A DNA stretch of 35,634 nucleotides from an uncultured Planctomycetaceae bacterium (GTDB taxonomy: Bacteria > Planctomycetota > Planctomycetia > Planctomycetales > Planctomycetaceae). The stretch covers positions 1 to 35,634 of the forward strand of contig CAITYU010000297.1 of NCBI GenBank assembly GCA_903896675.1. Direction: 5' to 3'. Below, piece after piece: positions 16,363 to 23,868 of the stretch. The notes under the pieces were generated by a model. That model was not told the DNA's origin, did no database searches, and saw only the letters and a list, made by a program, of their open reading frames with translations. Numbering within the stretch: the stretch's first letter is position 1; each line of letters starts with the position of its first letter. The translations under genes and the position numbers were made by a program.

Positions 16363-17232
16363 TCAGCCGTCGGTGGCTGTGTGAGCGGTGGAGAGTCCGC
16401 CGAAGCGGCGATCGCGCTGTTTGAAGTCTTTGAGTGCAGTGCGGAAATCTTCGGCTTTGAATTCGGGCCAGTGACGATCGGAGACCCAGAGTTCGGAGTA
16501 ACTGATCTGCCAGAGCAGGAAGTTGCTGATGCGGAATTCGCTGGCGGTGCGGATGACGAGGTCGGGGTCGGGCATGCCAGCGGTCATGAGTGCTGAGGCG
16601 ATGGTGTGTTCGTTGATGCGGAGCGGGTCGAGTTGGCCGTCTTTGACGGCTTGAGCGAGTGTTTGTACGGCGAGTGTGATTTCCTGTCGGGCGCCGTAAT
16701 TGATGGCGAGGCAGAGTGTCATGCCGGTGTTGTCGGCGGTGAGTTGTTCGGTGGCGGCGATTTCCTGCTGGATGACGGGATCGAGTCCCGAGATGACTCC
16801 GATGACGCGGAATCGGAGTCCCTGGCGGTGGATTTCGCGGCGTTCTTCGACGAGGTACTGTCGGAGGAGCTGCATGAGGAGTGAGAGTTCGCGGGGTGGG
16901 CGTTTCCAGTTTTCGCTGGAGAAGCAGTAGAGGGTGAGTTGCTGGAGTCCGAGTCGTGAGGCTTCTTCCACGATGGCTCGGACTGAGCCGACGCCGCGGC
17001 GGTGTCCTTCGATGCGGGGCAGTCCTTTTTTCCTGGCCCAGCGTCCGTTTCCGTCCATGATGATCGCCACGTGCCGTGGCAGTCGGGTTCGATCGAGGTC
17101 GAAGCTGGCCAGTTGGGCGTCGGTGTAGGGAACGTCTTTTGACAACTGAGAAGGCTCCGATGTGTGTCTCGGGGGATGCGTGGAGTGCCGAGGCGAAGGG
17201 GGGAGTGTAGCAGAATGCGGGTTCAAGTTCAT
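16363..17232 (-). CDS. uppS: isoprenyl transferase (undecaprenyl diphosphate synthase type)
   Basis: Cytoplasmic cis-prenyltransferase that extends farnesyl diphosphate with isopentenyl diphosphate to make the polyprenyl carrier for cell-envelope sugars. 289 residues. Conserved motifs are HVAIIMDGNGRWA (catalytic D60), GHRRG (77-80), FSSENWKRP (104-112) and, near the C-terminus, DLVIRTASEFRISNF followed by LLWQISYSELW. The usual RTSGE or RTGGE is RTASE here. About 50 residues before the first motif are Pro/Ser/His-rich and longer than in typical homologues (E. coli has about 17). A TTG near 17142 (codon for the Leu in SQLSKD) is an alternative start. Upstream of the first gene of the uppS-cdsA pair there is a 300-base gap to the divergent transporter gene. 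Confidence 0.93.
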   Translation of the reverse strand: MNLNPHSATLPPSPRHSTHPPRHTSEPSQLSKDVPYTDAQLASFDLDRTRLPRHVAIIMDGNGRWARKKGLPRIEGHRRGVGSVRAIVEEASRLGLQQLTLYCFSSENWKRPPRELSLLMQLLRQYLVEERREIHRQGLRFRVIGVISGLDPVIQQEIAATEQLTADNTGMTLCLAINYGARQEITLAVQTLAQAVKDGQLDPLRINEHTIASALMTAGMPDPDLVIRTASEFRISNFLLWQISYSELWVSDRHWPEFKAEDFRTALKDFKQRDRRFGGLSTAHTATDG

Positions 17233-17532
17233 GTTGAGGCGGTGTGTTCCGGGGAGAGTGCGGCTGGACGTCTGAGTTTGTTCAGATTGCCGAATCTGTG
17301 CAGAGTGCCTGTTTTTCCTGTCTTTTTTAATTGGCTGCAGGGGTGGTGTTCAGGTCTGCAGAGTGTGCTGGTTGATTGATTTTCCCTGTTCCGGACGATA
17401 CGGTCTGAAGTTGTGTGATTGATTTGTGGGGGTAGTGGACCTGTCCTGTGGTGCCTTCTGGAGGTACCAGTGGGTGGCGGGTTTGTGGATCCGGGGTTTC
17501 CCGGTGGCAGAACAGCAATTCGGGCGCAATCG
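17233..17532. other. divergent intergenic region (uppS / MMPL transporter)
   Basis: 300 bases with T-rich patches (17310-17330 and 17378-17390). TTGATT at 17372-17377 could be a -35 for the + strand, but the -10 region 17-19 bases on (around GATACG) is poor. Promoters of both neighbours should lie here. The frame of the transporter is open back to 17419, but those 38 codons look non-coding. Confidence 0.4.
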
Positions 17533-20037
17533 ATGCTTTTCAAACGTCTTGGAGATCTGACTGCTCGACACGCCGTGCTGATTGTGGTGGCGTGGGTGGT
17601 GCTGTTGGCGGTCAGCGTGCGGGTTGCGCCCCCGTGGGAGTCTGTTGTCGCGAACGGTGAGTTTGCATTTCTGCCGGAGAATTCTGACAGCGTTGTCGCG
17701 AATGGTGTGTTTCGTGAGGCGTTTCCGGATGACCAGATGCGCAGCACGGTGGTGCTGATTGCGCGTCGTGAGAGTGGTACCGAGGGTTTATTGCCTTCGG
17801 ACTTTGATTTTGTGGCCCAGCAGGTGGTGCCGGAGCTGCATCGGATTGCGGAATTGCCGGTTCCGGGTCAGGAGGAGGAGCAGTCTGCGGAGGGAGAGTC
17901 CTCCGGGGACGTGCCTGTGCCTGAGGACGCTGCGGGAACGAAGTCGGTGGTGTCTGAGGTGGTGGCTGCTGGTCAGTCCGAGCCGAAGCAGCAGATTGTG
18001 CAGAGCATTGCATGGTTTGAGGATCGCAAGGTTGGTGAGTTGCTGGTGAGTGAGGACAGGCAGGCAACGACGATTGTGCTGTGGCTGACGACGGAATTTC
18101 TGGATCAGGCCAACGTGAAGGTCGTGAATGAGGTGGAGGAGTTTGTCAAGCAGATGCAGCGGGTACCGTCGGGTCAGGCGGGTTCATTGCCGGCTGGTCT
18201 GGAGATCGCGATCAGCGGCAGTGCGACGTTTGGTCGTGACATGATGATGGAGTCGCGAAGGAGTGCGAAATCGACGGAAGACTGGACAGTGATCCTGGTG
18301 GTGGTGCTGCTGATCGGCATCTACCGTGCTCCGGCTTTGGCCTTCATTCCGCTGGTGACGGTGGGAGTGGCGACGGCAGTCTCGAAGCATCTGCTGGCGA
18401 TTGGTGCTCAGTTGGGAATCGTGTCCCTGTTCAACGGGATTGAGACTTATGTGACGGTGCTGGTTTACGGAGCAGGTGTGGACTACTGTCTGTTCCTGAT
18501 TGCCCGTTATCGCGAGGAGCTGGATTCCGGGCTGACGATTGAGGAATCGATCACGGGTACGATGCAGCGGATTGGTGCGGCCCTGACGGCGAGTGCCGGG
18601 ACGGTGATGTGCGGCATCGGGATGATGTATTTTGCAGAGTTTGGCAAGTTCAGTCAGGCGGGGGTGGCGATTACGTTTGGGCTGGGTGTGTGTCTGCTGG
18701 CTTCACTGACTCTGACGCCGGCGATTCTGCGTTTGTGTCGATTGTATGCGTTCTGGCCCGCGATGATGACTCGCCCGGCCGACACGTTTCCTGCGGGTCG
18801 TGGGGTTCTGGCGCGTCTGAAGAATCTGCGACTGTTGTCGATGGGATGGCAGTGGATGGGTTCTCTGCTGGAGCGTCGTCCGTGGTTTGCGTGGCTGGGC
18901 AGTATGGCGGTCCTGCTGCCATTTGCTGCGGCGGGTGTGATTTTCTTCGGGGATCTGAGTTACGGGTTATTGTCTGAGCTGCCGAAGACGTCAGCGAGTG
19001 TGTATGGGGCGGAGGCGGCGCAGAAGCATTTCCCTGCGGGCGAGGTGTCACCGATTACGCTGATGATTGAGGCAGAGGGCCTGGATTTCACGACGATGCA
19101 GGGCACTTCGTTTACTTTGATTCGGGAGTTTACGGAGCGTCTGGTGGCTCAGAAGGGCGAGCTGGGTCTGGATTCGGTGCGTTCGCTGTCATCGCCGCGA
19201 GGTCAGCGTGAGTTTCGGACTCGGCCGAGCATTGCGGTGCGTCAGGCTCAGAAGCTGCATGCTCGTCAGTATTTCGTCAGCCCCAACAACCATTCGATAA
19301 CGCGGGTGAATCTGATTCCGAAGAACGACCCGTTTGCGCGGAGCAGCATCAGTGAGTTTCGGATGCTGCGGGATCGGATTCGGAACGAGTTGCCGGACGG
19401 TCTGCGGGAGGCGCGTCTGTGGTTTGTGGGGAATACGGCGGAGATCAGTGATCTGAAGGCGGTGACGGACCGTGATCAGATCCGGATTGATGCGCTGGTG
19501 ATGCTGGGTGTGTATCTGATTCTGTGGGCATTGCTGAAGAAGCCGGGGATCTGTGCGTATCTGATGTTTACGGTGCTGTACAGTTATTTTGCGACGCTGG
19601 GTTTCACGTATCTGGCGTTCTGGGCGATGGATCCGCAGGGATTTACGGGTCTGGACTGGAAGGTGCCGATGTTCCTGTTTACGATTCTGATTGCTGTAGG
19701 GGAGGATTACAATATCTTCCTGATGGCTCGAATTGACGAGGAGCAGAAGGTGCATGGTCCGTTGAAGGGCATCACGGTGGCACTGGAGCGAACGGGCAGC
19801 ATTATTTCCAGTTGTGGTGTGATCATGGCGGGGACATTTTCGTCGTTGATGGCTGGCAGTCTGGTGGGGATGGATCAGCTGGGTCTGGCACTGGCGACGG
19901 GTGTGGTGCTGGACACGTTTGTGATTCGTCCGATTATGGTGCCGTCGTTTATGGTGTTGCTGGCGACGATGCGTCTGGGCGTTCTGAGCCGTCTTGCCGG
20001 ATATGGCAAGAAGGAACCTGTTTCGCAGGCAGCCTGA
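17533..20037 (+). CDS. MMPL/RND-family transporter
   Basis: Predicted inner-membrane exporter of 834 residues with a duplicated RND architecture. TM1 is at 13-31, followed by a large periplasmic loop. A first membrane bundle runs from about 252 to 440 with the family signature GAGVDYCLFLIARYREE (D317). A second bundle at the C-terminus carries AVGEDYNIFLMARIDEE (D725). The two Asp-Tyr motifs are the likely proton-relay sites. The first periplasmic loop contains an acidic low-complexity insert (about 110-150). The start is ATG 17533, because TM1 then begins in the usual place. MMPL proteins export lipids, hopanoids or glycolipids; the neighbouring envelope-lipid genes fit that, but the substrate is not determined. 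hisA follows 125 bases downstream, probably with its own promoter. Confidence 0.9.
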   Translation: MLFKRLGDLTARHAVLIVVAWVVLLAVSVRVAPPWESVVANGEFAFLPENSDSVVANGVFREAFPDDQMRSTVVLIARRESGTEGLLPSDFDFVAQQVVPELHRIAELPVPGQEEEQSAEGESSGDVPVPEDAAGTKSVVSEVVAAGQSEPKQQIVQSIAWFEDRKVGELLVSEDRQATTIVLWLTTEFLDQANVKVVNEVEEFVKQMQRVPSGQAGSLPAGLEIAISGSATFGRDMMMESRRSAKSTEDWTVILVVVLLIGIYRAPALAFIPLVTVGVATAVSKHLLAIGAQLGIVSLFNGIETYVTVLVYGAGVDYCLFLIARYREELDSGLTIEESITGTMQRIGAALTASAGTVMCGIGMMYFAEFGKFSQAGVAITFGLGVCLLASLTLTPAILRLCRLYAFWPAMMTRPADTFPAGRGVLARLKNLRLLSMGWQWMGSLLERRPWFAWLGSMAVLLPFAAAGVIFFGDLSYGLLSELPKTSASVYGAEAAQKHFPAGEVSPITLMIEAEGLDFTTMQGTSFTLIREFTERLVAQKGELGLDSVRSLSSPRGQREFRTRPSIAVRQAQKLHARQYFVSPNNHSITRVNLIPKNDPFARSSISEFRMLRDRIRNELPDGLREARLWFVGNTAEISDLKAVTDRDQIRIDALVMLGVYLILWALLKKPGICAYLMFTVLYSYFATLGFTYLAFWAMDPQGFTGLDWKVPMFLFTILIAVGEDYNIFLMARIDEEQKVHGPLKGITVALERTGSIISSCGVIMAGTFSSLMAGSLVGMDQLGLALATGVVLDTFVIRPIMVPSFMVLLATMRLGVLSRLAGYGKKEPVSQAA

Positions 20038-20162
20038 AAGAGGCTCGACCGGGCCGGCATTGCGGTGTACTCTGCTGTCCGAGCCAGTGGCGGTATTGGA
20101 CTGTTGCTGTTGTGTCGAGGCTGTCGGTTCGAATCTGCCTGCCGAGCAGGTAATTAACATCC

Positions 20163-20912
20163 ATGCTGCAGTTATTGCCCGCGATTGATCTTCTGGAAGG
20201 CCGCTGTGTTCGTCTGCGGCAGGGGAATTACGAGGACAGCACGGTGTTTTCGGACGACCCGGTCGAGATGGCTCGTCGGTGGCAGCAGGAGGGGGCTGAG
20301 CGTCTGCATCTGGTGGATCTGGACGGTGCTCGGGCGGGCCGTCCTGTGAACCAGGGTGTGGTGCGTCGGATTGTGGAGGCGACGGGTCTGCCGTGTCAGC
20401 TGGGCGGTGGGATACGGGACGAGCAGTCGATTCGGTCGACTCTGGAGCAGACGGGTGTGGACCGTGTGATTATTGGCACGAAGGCATTGCGTGAGCCGGA
20501 CTGGTTTGCGGGGATGTGCGGGTTATTTCCGGGTCATCTGGCTCTGGGTCTGGATGCTCGGAATTCGATGGTAGCGACGGACGGCTGGCTGTCGGTTTCT
20601 GAGGTGTCAGTGCTGGAGTTGGCGGGTCGATTTGTGGGATTGCCGCTGGCGGCGGTGATTTACACGAACATTGCGAACGACGGGATGATGCAGGGGATTG
20701 ACGAGGGGACTCTGCAGGACTTTCGGACACTGGCGGCGATGGGATTACCGGTGATTGCATCGGGTGGTGTGACAACGATGTCGGATCTGGCGGCGTTGCG
20801 GTTGATAGCGCGGGAGCAGCCGAATCTGATTGGAGCGATCACGGGTCGGGCGATTTACGAGGGCACGATTTCTGTCAGGTCGGCGGTGGATTTTCTTCGC
20901 GGAGCCGGGTGA
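20163..20912 (+). CDS. hisA: phosphoribosylformimino-5-aminoimidazole carboxamide ribotide isomerase
   Basis: Histidine biosynthesis enzyme with a (beta/alpha)8 barrel, catalysing the Amadori rearrangement of ProFAR to PRFAR in the fourth step of the pathway. 249 residues, the normal length. Motifs are LLPAIDLLEGRCVRLRQG with catalytic D9, LHLVDLDGAR (49-57), QLGGGIRD (79-86) and LGLDARN with the second catalytic D131. The two phosphate sites are VIASGGVTT and IGAITGRAIYEG. No other his gene is in the window. The stop codon overlaps the start of the next gene as TGATG, so a dioxygenase-like gene is translationally coupled to hisA. Upstream AGG (about 20148) is a weak ribosome-binding candidate. 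HisA is favoured over HisF by the LPAIDL opening and by D131. Confidence 0.93.
   Translation: MLQLLPAIDLLEGRCVRLRQGNYEDSTVFSDDPVEMARRWQQEGAERLHLVDLDGARAGRPVNQGVVRRIVEATGLPCQLGGGIRDEQSIRSTLEQTGVDRVIIGTKALREPDWFAGMCGLFPGHLALGLDARNSMVATDGWLSVSEVSVLELAGRFVGLPLAAVIYTNIANDGMMQGIDEGTLQDFRTLAAMGLPVIASGGVTTMSDLAALRLIAREQPNLIGAITGRAIYEGTISVRSAVDFLRGAG
20901..20904 (+). promoter_or_regulatory. Shine-Dalgarno site for the PhyH-like gene
   Basis: GGAG stands seven bases before the ATG at 20912 and four before the alternative GTG at 20909, so the ATG is favoured. The site lies within the end of hisA. Confidence 0.5.
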
Positions 20913-21709
20913 TGCGAGCGGATTTTCTGACGCTGGAGTCATTGGAGTCATTTGACCGTGACGGGTATCTGGTGGTGGAGGGTCTACTGGATTCGGAGGA
21001 GACATTTCTGCTGCGTGAGATAGCGAAGCAGGATCGTTTGTTGTCGGAGCGTCGGACATCGCGAGCGGACGGTGAGGGTGGCGCGGTGGAGCTGGTGGTG
21101 GAGAATGAGTTACCGGCGGACAGCATTTACAGTGCGATTGTGCAGTGTGCTCCGCTGGTGTCAGCGATGGAGCAGTTGTTGTGTGACGAGGTGTATCATT
21201 ATCATCACAAGATGATTCTGAAGGAGCCGCGAGTTGGCGGGGCGTGGACGTGGCATCAGGATTACGGGTACTGGTACAGCAACGGTTGTCTGTTTCCGGA
21301 CATGGCCAGTTGCATGTTTGCGGTGGACCGGGCGACTCGGGAGAACGGTTGTCTGCAGGTGCTGCGTGGTTCGCAGCGGATGGGTCGGATTGATCATCTG
21401 AAGCGGGGTGATCAGACGGGAGCGGACATGGAGCGTGTGGAGGCGGCATTGCAGCGTCTGGAGCTGGTGCATGTGGAGCTGGAGCCGGGTTCTGCGGTGC
21501 TGTTCCACGGGAATACTCTGCATCGTTCCGATCAGAATCAGAGTGAGCATCCGCGGTGGGCGTTTATCTGCTGTTACAATTCGCGGAGCAACGATCCATA
21601 CCGGGACGGCCGTCATCCTCGTTATTCCCCGCTGCAGCGGATTGCGGCGGACGAGGTGGTGCTGACTGGTCGGCGACATCTTGCGCAGGTGCAGCGTTCA
21701 CTGGGCTGA
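20912..21709 (+). CDS. phytanoyl-CoA dioxygenase family protein
   Basis: Predicted Fe(II)/2-oxoglutarate-dependent oxygenase of the PhyH family, 265 residues. The iron-binding facial triad is visible as H115 and D117 in TWHQDYGYWY and H204 in HGNTLHRSDQN. R215 (HPRWAF) is the likely 2-oxoglutarate-binding Arg. The opening DFLTLESLESFDRDGYLVVEG is the typical family N-terminus (FxxxGYLVV). It is coupled to hisA by TGATG and followed by queG after 7 bases, so the three probably share a transcript. The link to histidine or queuosine synthesis is not obvious; members act on diverse small molecules such as ectoine, phytanate and syringomycin precursors. The substrate remains unknown. Confidence 0.88.
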   Translation: MRADFLTLESLESFDRDGYLVVEGLLDSEETFLLREIAKQDRLLSERRTSRADGEGGAVELVVENELPADSIYSAIVQCAPLVSAMEQLLCDEVYHYHHKMILKEPRVGGAWTWHQDYGYWYSNGCLFPDMASCMFAVDRATRENGCLQVLRGSQRMGRIDHLKRGDQTGADMERVEAALQRLELVHVELEPGSAVLFHGNTLHRSDQNQSEHPRWAFICCYNSRSNDPYRDGRHPRYSPLQRIAADEVVLTGRRHLAQVQRSLG

Positions 21710-21716
21710 GTCGACT

Positions 21717-22853
21717 ATGCGTGGATCGGAAGCGTTATCGCGTGAGTTGAAGCGTCTGGCTGTCGAGCAGGGGTTTGCGGATCTGGGGATTGCCCCTGCA
21801 GTGACTCCGACGGGCTTTCATTCCCTGCTGCAGTGGCTGCAGCGTGGTTATCAGGGCGAGATGTCGTGGATGGAGTCGCGAGCTGAGCTGCGGCGTCATC
21901 CGGAGTCATTGCTGTCGGGTTGTCGCAGTGTGCTGATGGCGGCGATGAATTACCATGACGGTTCAGTGGGTGTGGCTGCTGGTGGTGCGAGGATATCGCG
22001 TTATGCGTGGGGCAGTGAGGATTATCATGTGGTTCTGAAGCGGCAGTTGGCGCCTGTGGTGGCGCATCTGCGAGCTGCCCTGCCCTTGTGTCGAGCGCGA
22101 GTGGTGGTGGATTCTGCGCCGCTGCTGGAGCGTGATTTTGGTCGGCTGGCGGGTTTGGGCTGGTTTGGTCGGAACACGATGCTGATCAGTCGGGGTTTTG
22201 GGAGCTGGTTTTTTCTGGCGGGGATTCTGACGGATGCTGAGCTGGTGTGTAACGAGTCTGAGGAGCGGAGCTACTGTGGCACGTGTACCCGGTGTCTGGA
22301 CGAGTGTCCGACGGATGCCTTTCCGGAGTCTGGTGTTCTGGATGCGCGGCGGTGCATCAGTTATCTGACGATAGAGCTGCGGGATCGCGGGATCCCGCGG
22401 GAGTTGCGTGCGGGGGTGGGTGGGTGGCTGTTTGGCTGTGACGTGTGTCAGGAGGTATGTCCGTGGAATCGGTTTGCACCGAGTGAGTGTCAGTCGGAGT
22501 TTCGGAACCGGACTGGTGCGTGGCCGTTGATGGTGGATCCGGTGAGTTTGCTGCGGATGGGTGAGGTTGAGTTTTTGCGGCTTTTCAGGGGGACTCCACT
22601 GGAGCGAACGGGTTGTGAGGTGTTGCGGCGGAACGCGGCGATTGTGCTGGGAAATCTGCCTGATCTGGGTGGTGAAGCGGAGCTGGTGGCTGCGCTGGAG
22701 GATGAGTCCGGGCTGGTGCGTGCGGCTGCGGGTTGGGCTTTGTGTCGGCGTGGTGGCGGTGTGGGTCCGGCGGCGGTGCGGGAGCGATTGTTGCGGGAGT
22801 GTGTTGCGGAGGTGGCGAGTGACCTGCGTCTGAGTCTGGAGGAGTGCGGGTGA
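21717..22853 (+). CDS. queG: epoxyqueuosine reductase
   Basis: Cobalamin- and Fe-S-dependent enzyme that reduces epoxyqueuosine to queuosine in the tRNA wobble position, the last step of queuosine synthesis. 378 residues. The N-terminal cobalamin-binding region includes ISRYAWGSEDYH (93-104) and VVVDSAPLLERDF with D132 at the conserved catalytic position. Two [4Fe-4S] clusters are indicated by C187, C190, C193, C197 (CGTCTRCLDECP) and by C213 with C241, C244, C248 (CDVCQEVCPW). The C-terminus resembles HEAT-like repeats (NAAIVLGNLPDLGGEAELV), as in known QueG. The start is ATG 21717; 12 further upstream codons are open but lie inside the previous gene. No other queuosine gene is visible here. 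Confidence 0.93.
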   Translation: MRGSEALSRELKRLAVEQGFADLGIAPAVTPTGFHSLLQWLQRGYQGEMSWMESRAELRRHPESLLSGCRSVLMAAMNYHDGSVGVAAGGARISRYAWGSEDYHVVLKRQLAPVVAHLRAALPLCRARVVVDSAPLLERDFGRLAGLGWFGRNTMLISRGFGSWFFLAGILTDAELVCNESEERSYCGTCTRCLDECPTDAFPESGVLDARRCISYLTIELRDRGIPRELRAGVGGWLFGCDVCQEVCPWNRFAPSECQSEFRNRTGAWPLMVDPVSLLRMGEVEFLRLFRGTPLERTGCEVLRRNAAIVLGNLPDLGGEAELVAALEDESGLVRAAAGWALCRRGGGVGPAAVRERLLRECVAEVASDLRLSLEECG

Positions 22854-22962
22854 GGGGTTGCAGGGGGAGTGGTTTTGCCGGGGTGCAGGGTGCGGTCTGC
22901 CCTGTTTGGAAGATTCGGTGGGGCTGGGGCTGTTTTCCGGTGGCGAAGAAACGGGGGAATTG

Positions 22963-22971
22963 TGCTAGAAT
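22963..22971 (+). promoter_or_regulatory. probable extended -10 promoter for the yebC-like gene
   Basis: TGCTAGAAT is an extended -10 element (TG, one base, then TAGAAT with one mismatch to TATAAT) at 22963-22971 in a 182-base gap after queG. No clear -35 lies 17 bases upstream, which extended -10 promoters tolerate. Transcription would begin near 22978, giving a leader of about 58 bases before the ATG at 23036. Confidence 0.4.
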
Positions 22972-23035
22972 CGCAGTCAGGCGACAGTGCGCAGCGTGCT
23001 GTCGAATCACCATCAATTACTGACTGGTCAGCGGT

Positions 23036-23758
23036 ATGGGACGAAGTTTCGAAAATCGCAAGCATGCCATCTTCAAGACGGCTGCCATTAAATCCAAGCT
23101 GTATTCTCGATATGGCAAGCTGTTGTATGTAGCGGCCAAGAACGGGGTACCGAATCCAGAGAACAATCCGACGCTGCGGCATCTTGTGGAGCGTGCGAAG
23201 CGTGAGCAGGTTCCGGCTCACGTGATTGACCGAGCGATTGAGAAGGCAGCGGGTGCGGGAGGTGAGGACTTCGTGACGGTGCGTTACGAGGGGTTTGGTC
23301 CGGGTGGCACATCGGTGATTGTGGACTGTCTGACGGACAACAACAACCGGACGATTACGGACGTGCGGAACTGTTTCAATCGCACGGGTTCGCGGATGGG
23401 TCCGACGGGTTCGGTATCTCACATGTTTGACCATGTGGCGTTGTTTCAGTTTGTGGGTGATGATGGTGATAAAGTGCTGGAAGTGATGTTGAATGCGGAT
23501 GTGGACGTGGATGATGTTGAGGTGGAAGAGGGTCAGGTAAGTCTGTACGCGAAGGCATCTGAGTTTTTCAAGGCGAAGACGGCACTGCAGGAGGGGTTTC
23601 CGGGTCTGGAGCTGGAGACGGCTGAGGTGACGTGGCTGCCGCAGTCATCGAAGCAGATTTCCGGCGAGGATGCTCAGACGTTCAAAAAATTTCTGGACCT
23701 GCTGAACGAGTGTGACGACGTGCAGGAGGTGTATCACAACGCGGTACTGGCGGAGTGA
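23036..23758 (+). CDS. YebC/PmpR family protein, YeeN-type
   Basis: 240-residue cytoplasmic protein of the YebC/PmpR/TACO1 family. Members have been described as DNA-binding regulators and, more recently, as ribosome-associated factors helping translation of difficult sequences. The N-terminus GRSFENRKHAIFKTAAIKSK and then LYSRYGKLLYVAAKNG resemble the shorter YeeN-type opening rather than the MAGHSKWANIKH of YebC. The centre has the conserved ERAKREQVPAHVIDRAIEKA helix pair, YEGFGPGGTSVIVDCLTDNN and NRTITDVRNCFNR. The third domain includes VEVEEGQVSLYA. No Shine-Dalgarno site precedes the ATG. It follows queG on the same strand with its own candidate promoter, so it is probably a separate unit. 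Whether it regulates queG or the transporter is unknown. Confidence 0.9.
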   Translation: MGRSFENRKHAIFKTAAIKSKLYSRYGKLLYVAAKNGVPNPENNPTLRHLVERAKREQVPAHVIDRAIEKAAGAGGEDFVTVRYEGFGPGGTSVIVDCLTDNNNRTITDVRNCFNRTGSRMGPTGSVSHMFDHVALFQFVGDDGDKVLEVMLNADVDVDDVEVEEGQVSLYAKASEFFKAKTALQEGFPGLELETAEVTWLPQSSKQISGEDAQTFKKFLDLLNECDDVQEVYHNAVLAE

Positions 23759-23868
23759 CGGGAGTTTTGTCAGACAAAAATCCCGGGAGTGTGTGTCTGT
23801 TGGCAGTGTGTTTGTGACGTTGTTTGCGGGGGTGGCAGCGGCGGTTCAGGATCCGGGGGCTGGCGGCG

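Noticed and set aside
17419-17532. Longer N-terminus for the MMPL transporter
   Set aside because: The 38 added residues are Gly/Pro-rich with no charge pattern; TM1 begins normally from ATG 17533.
20107-20150. tRNA-like T-arm: GGTTCGAATC at 20126-20135
   Set aside because: The T stem has a mismatch, no matching acceptor strand lies about 60 bases upstream, and no anticodon arm can be drawn.
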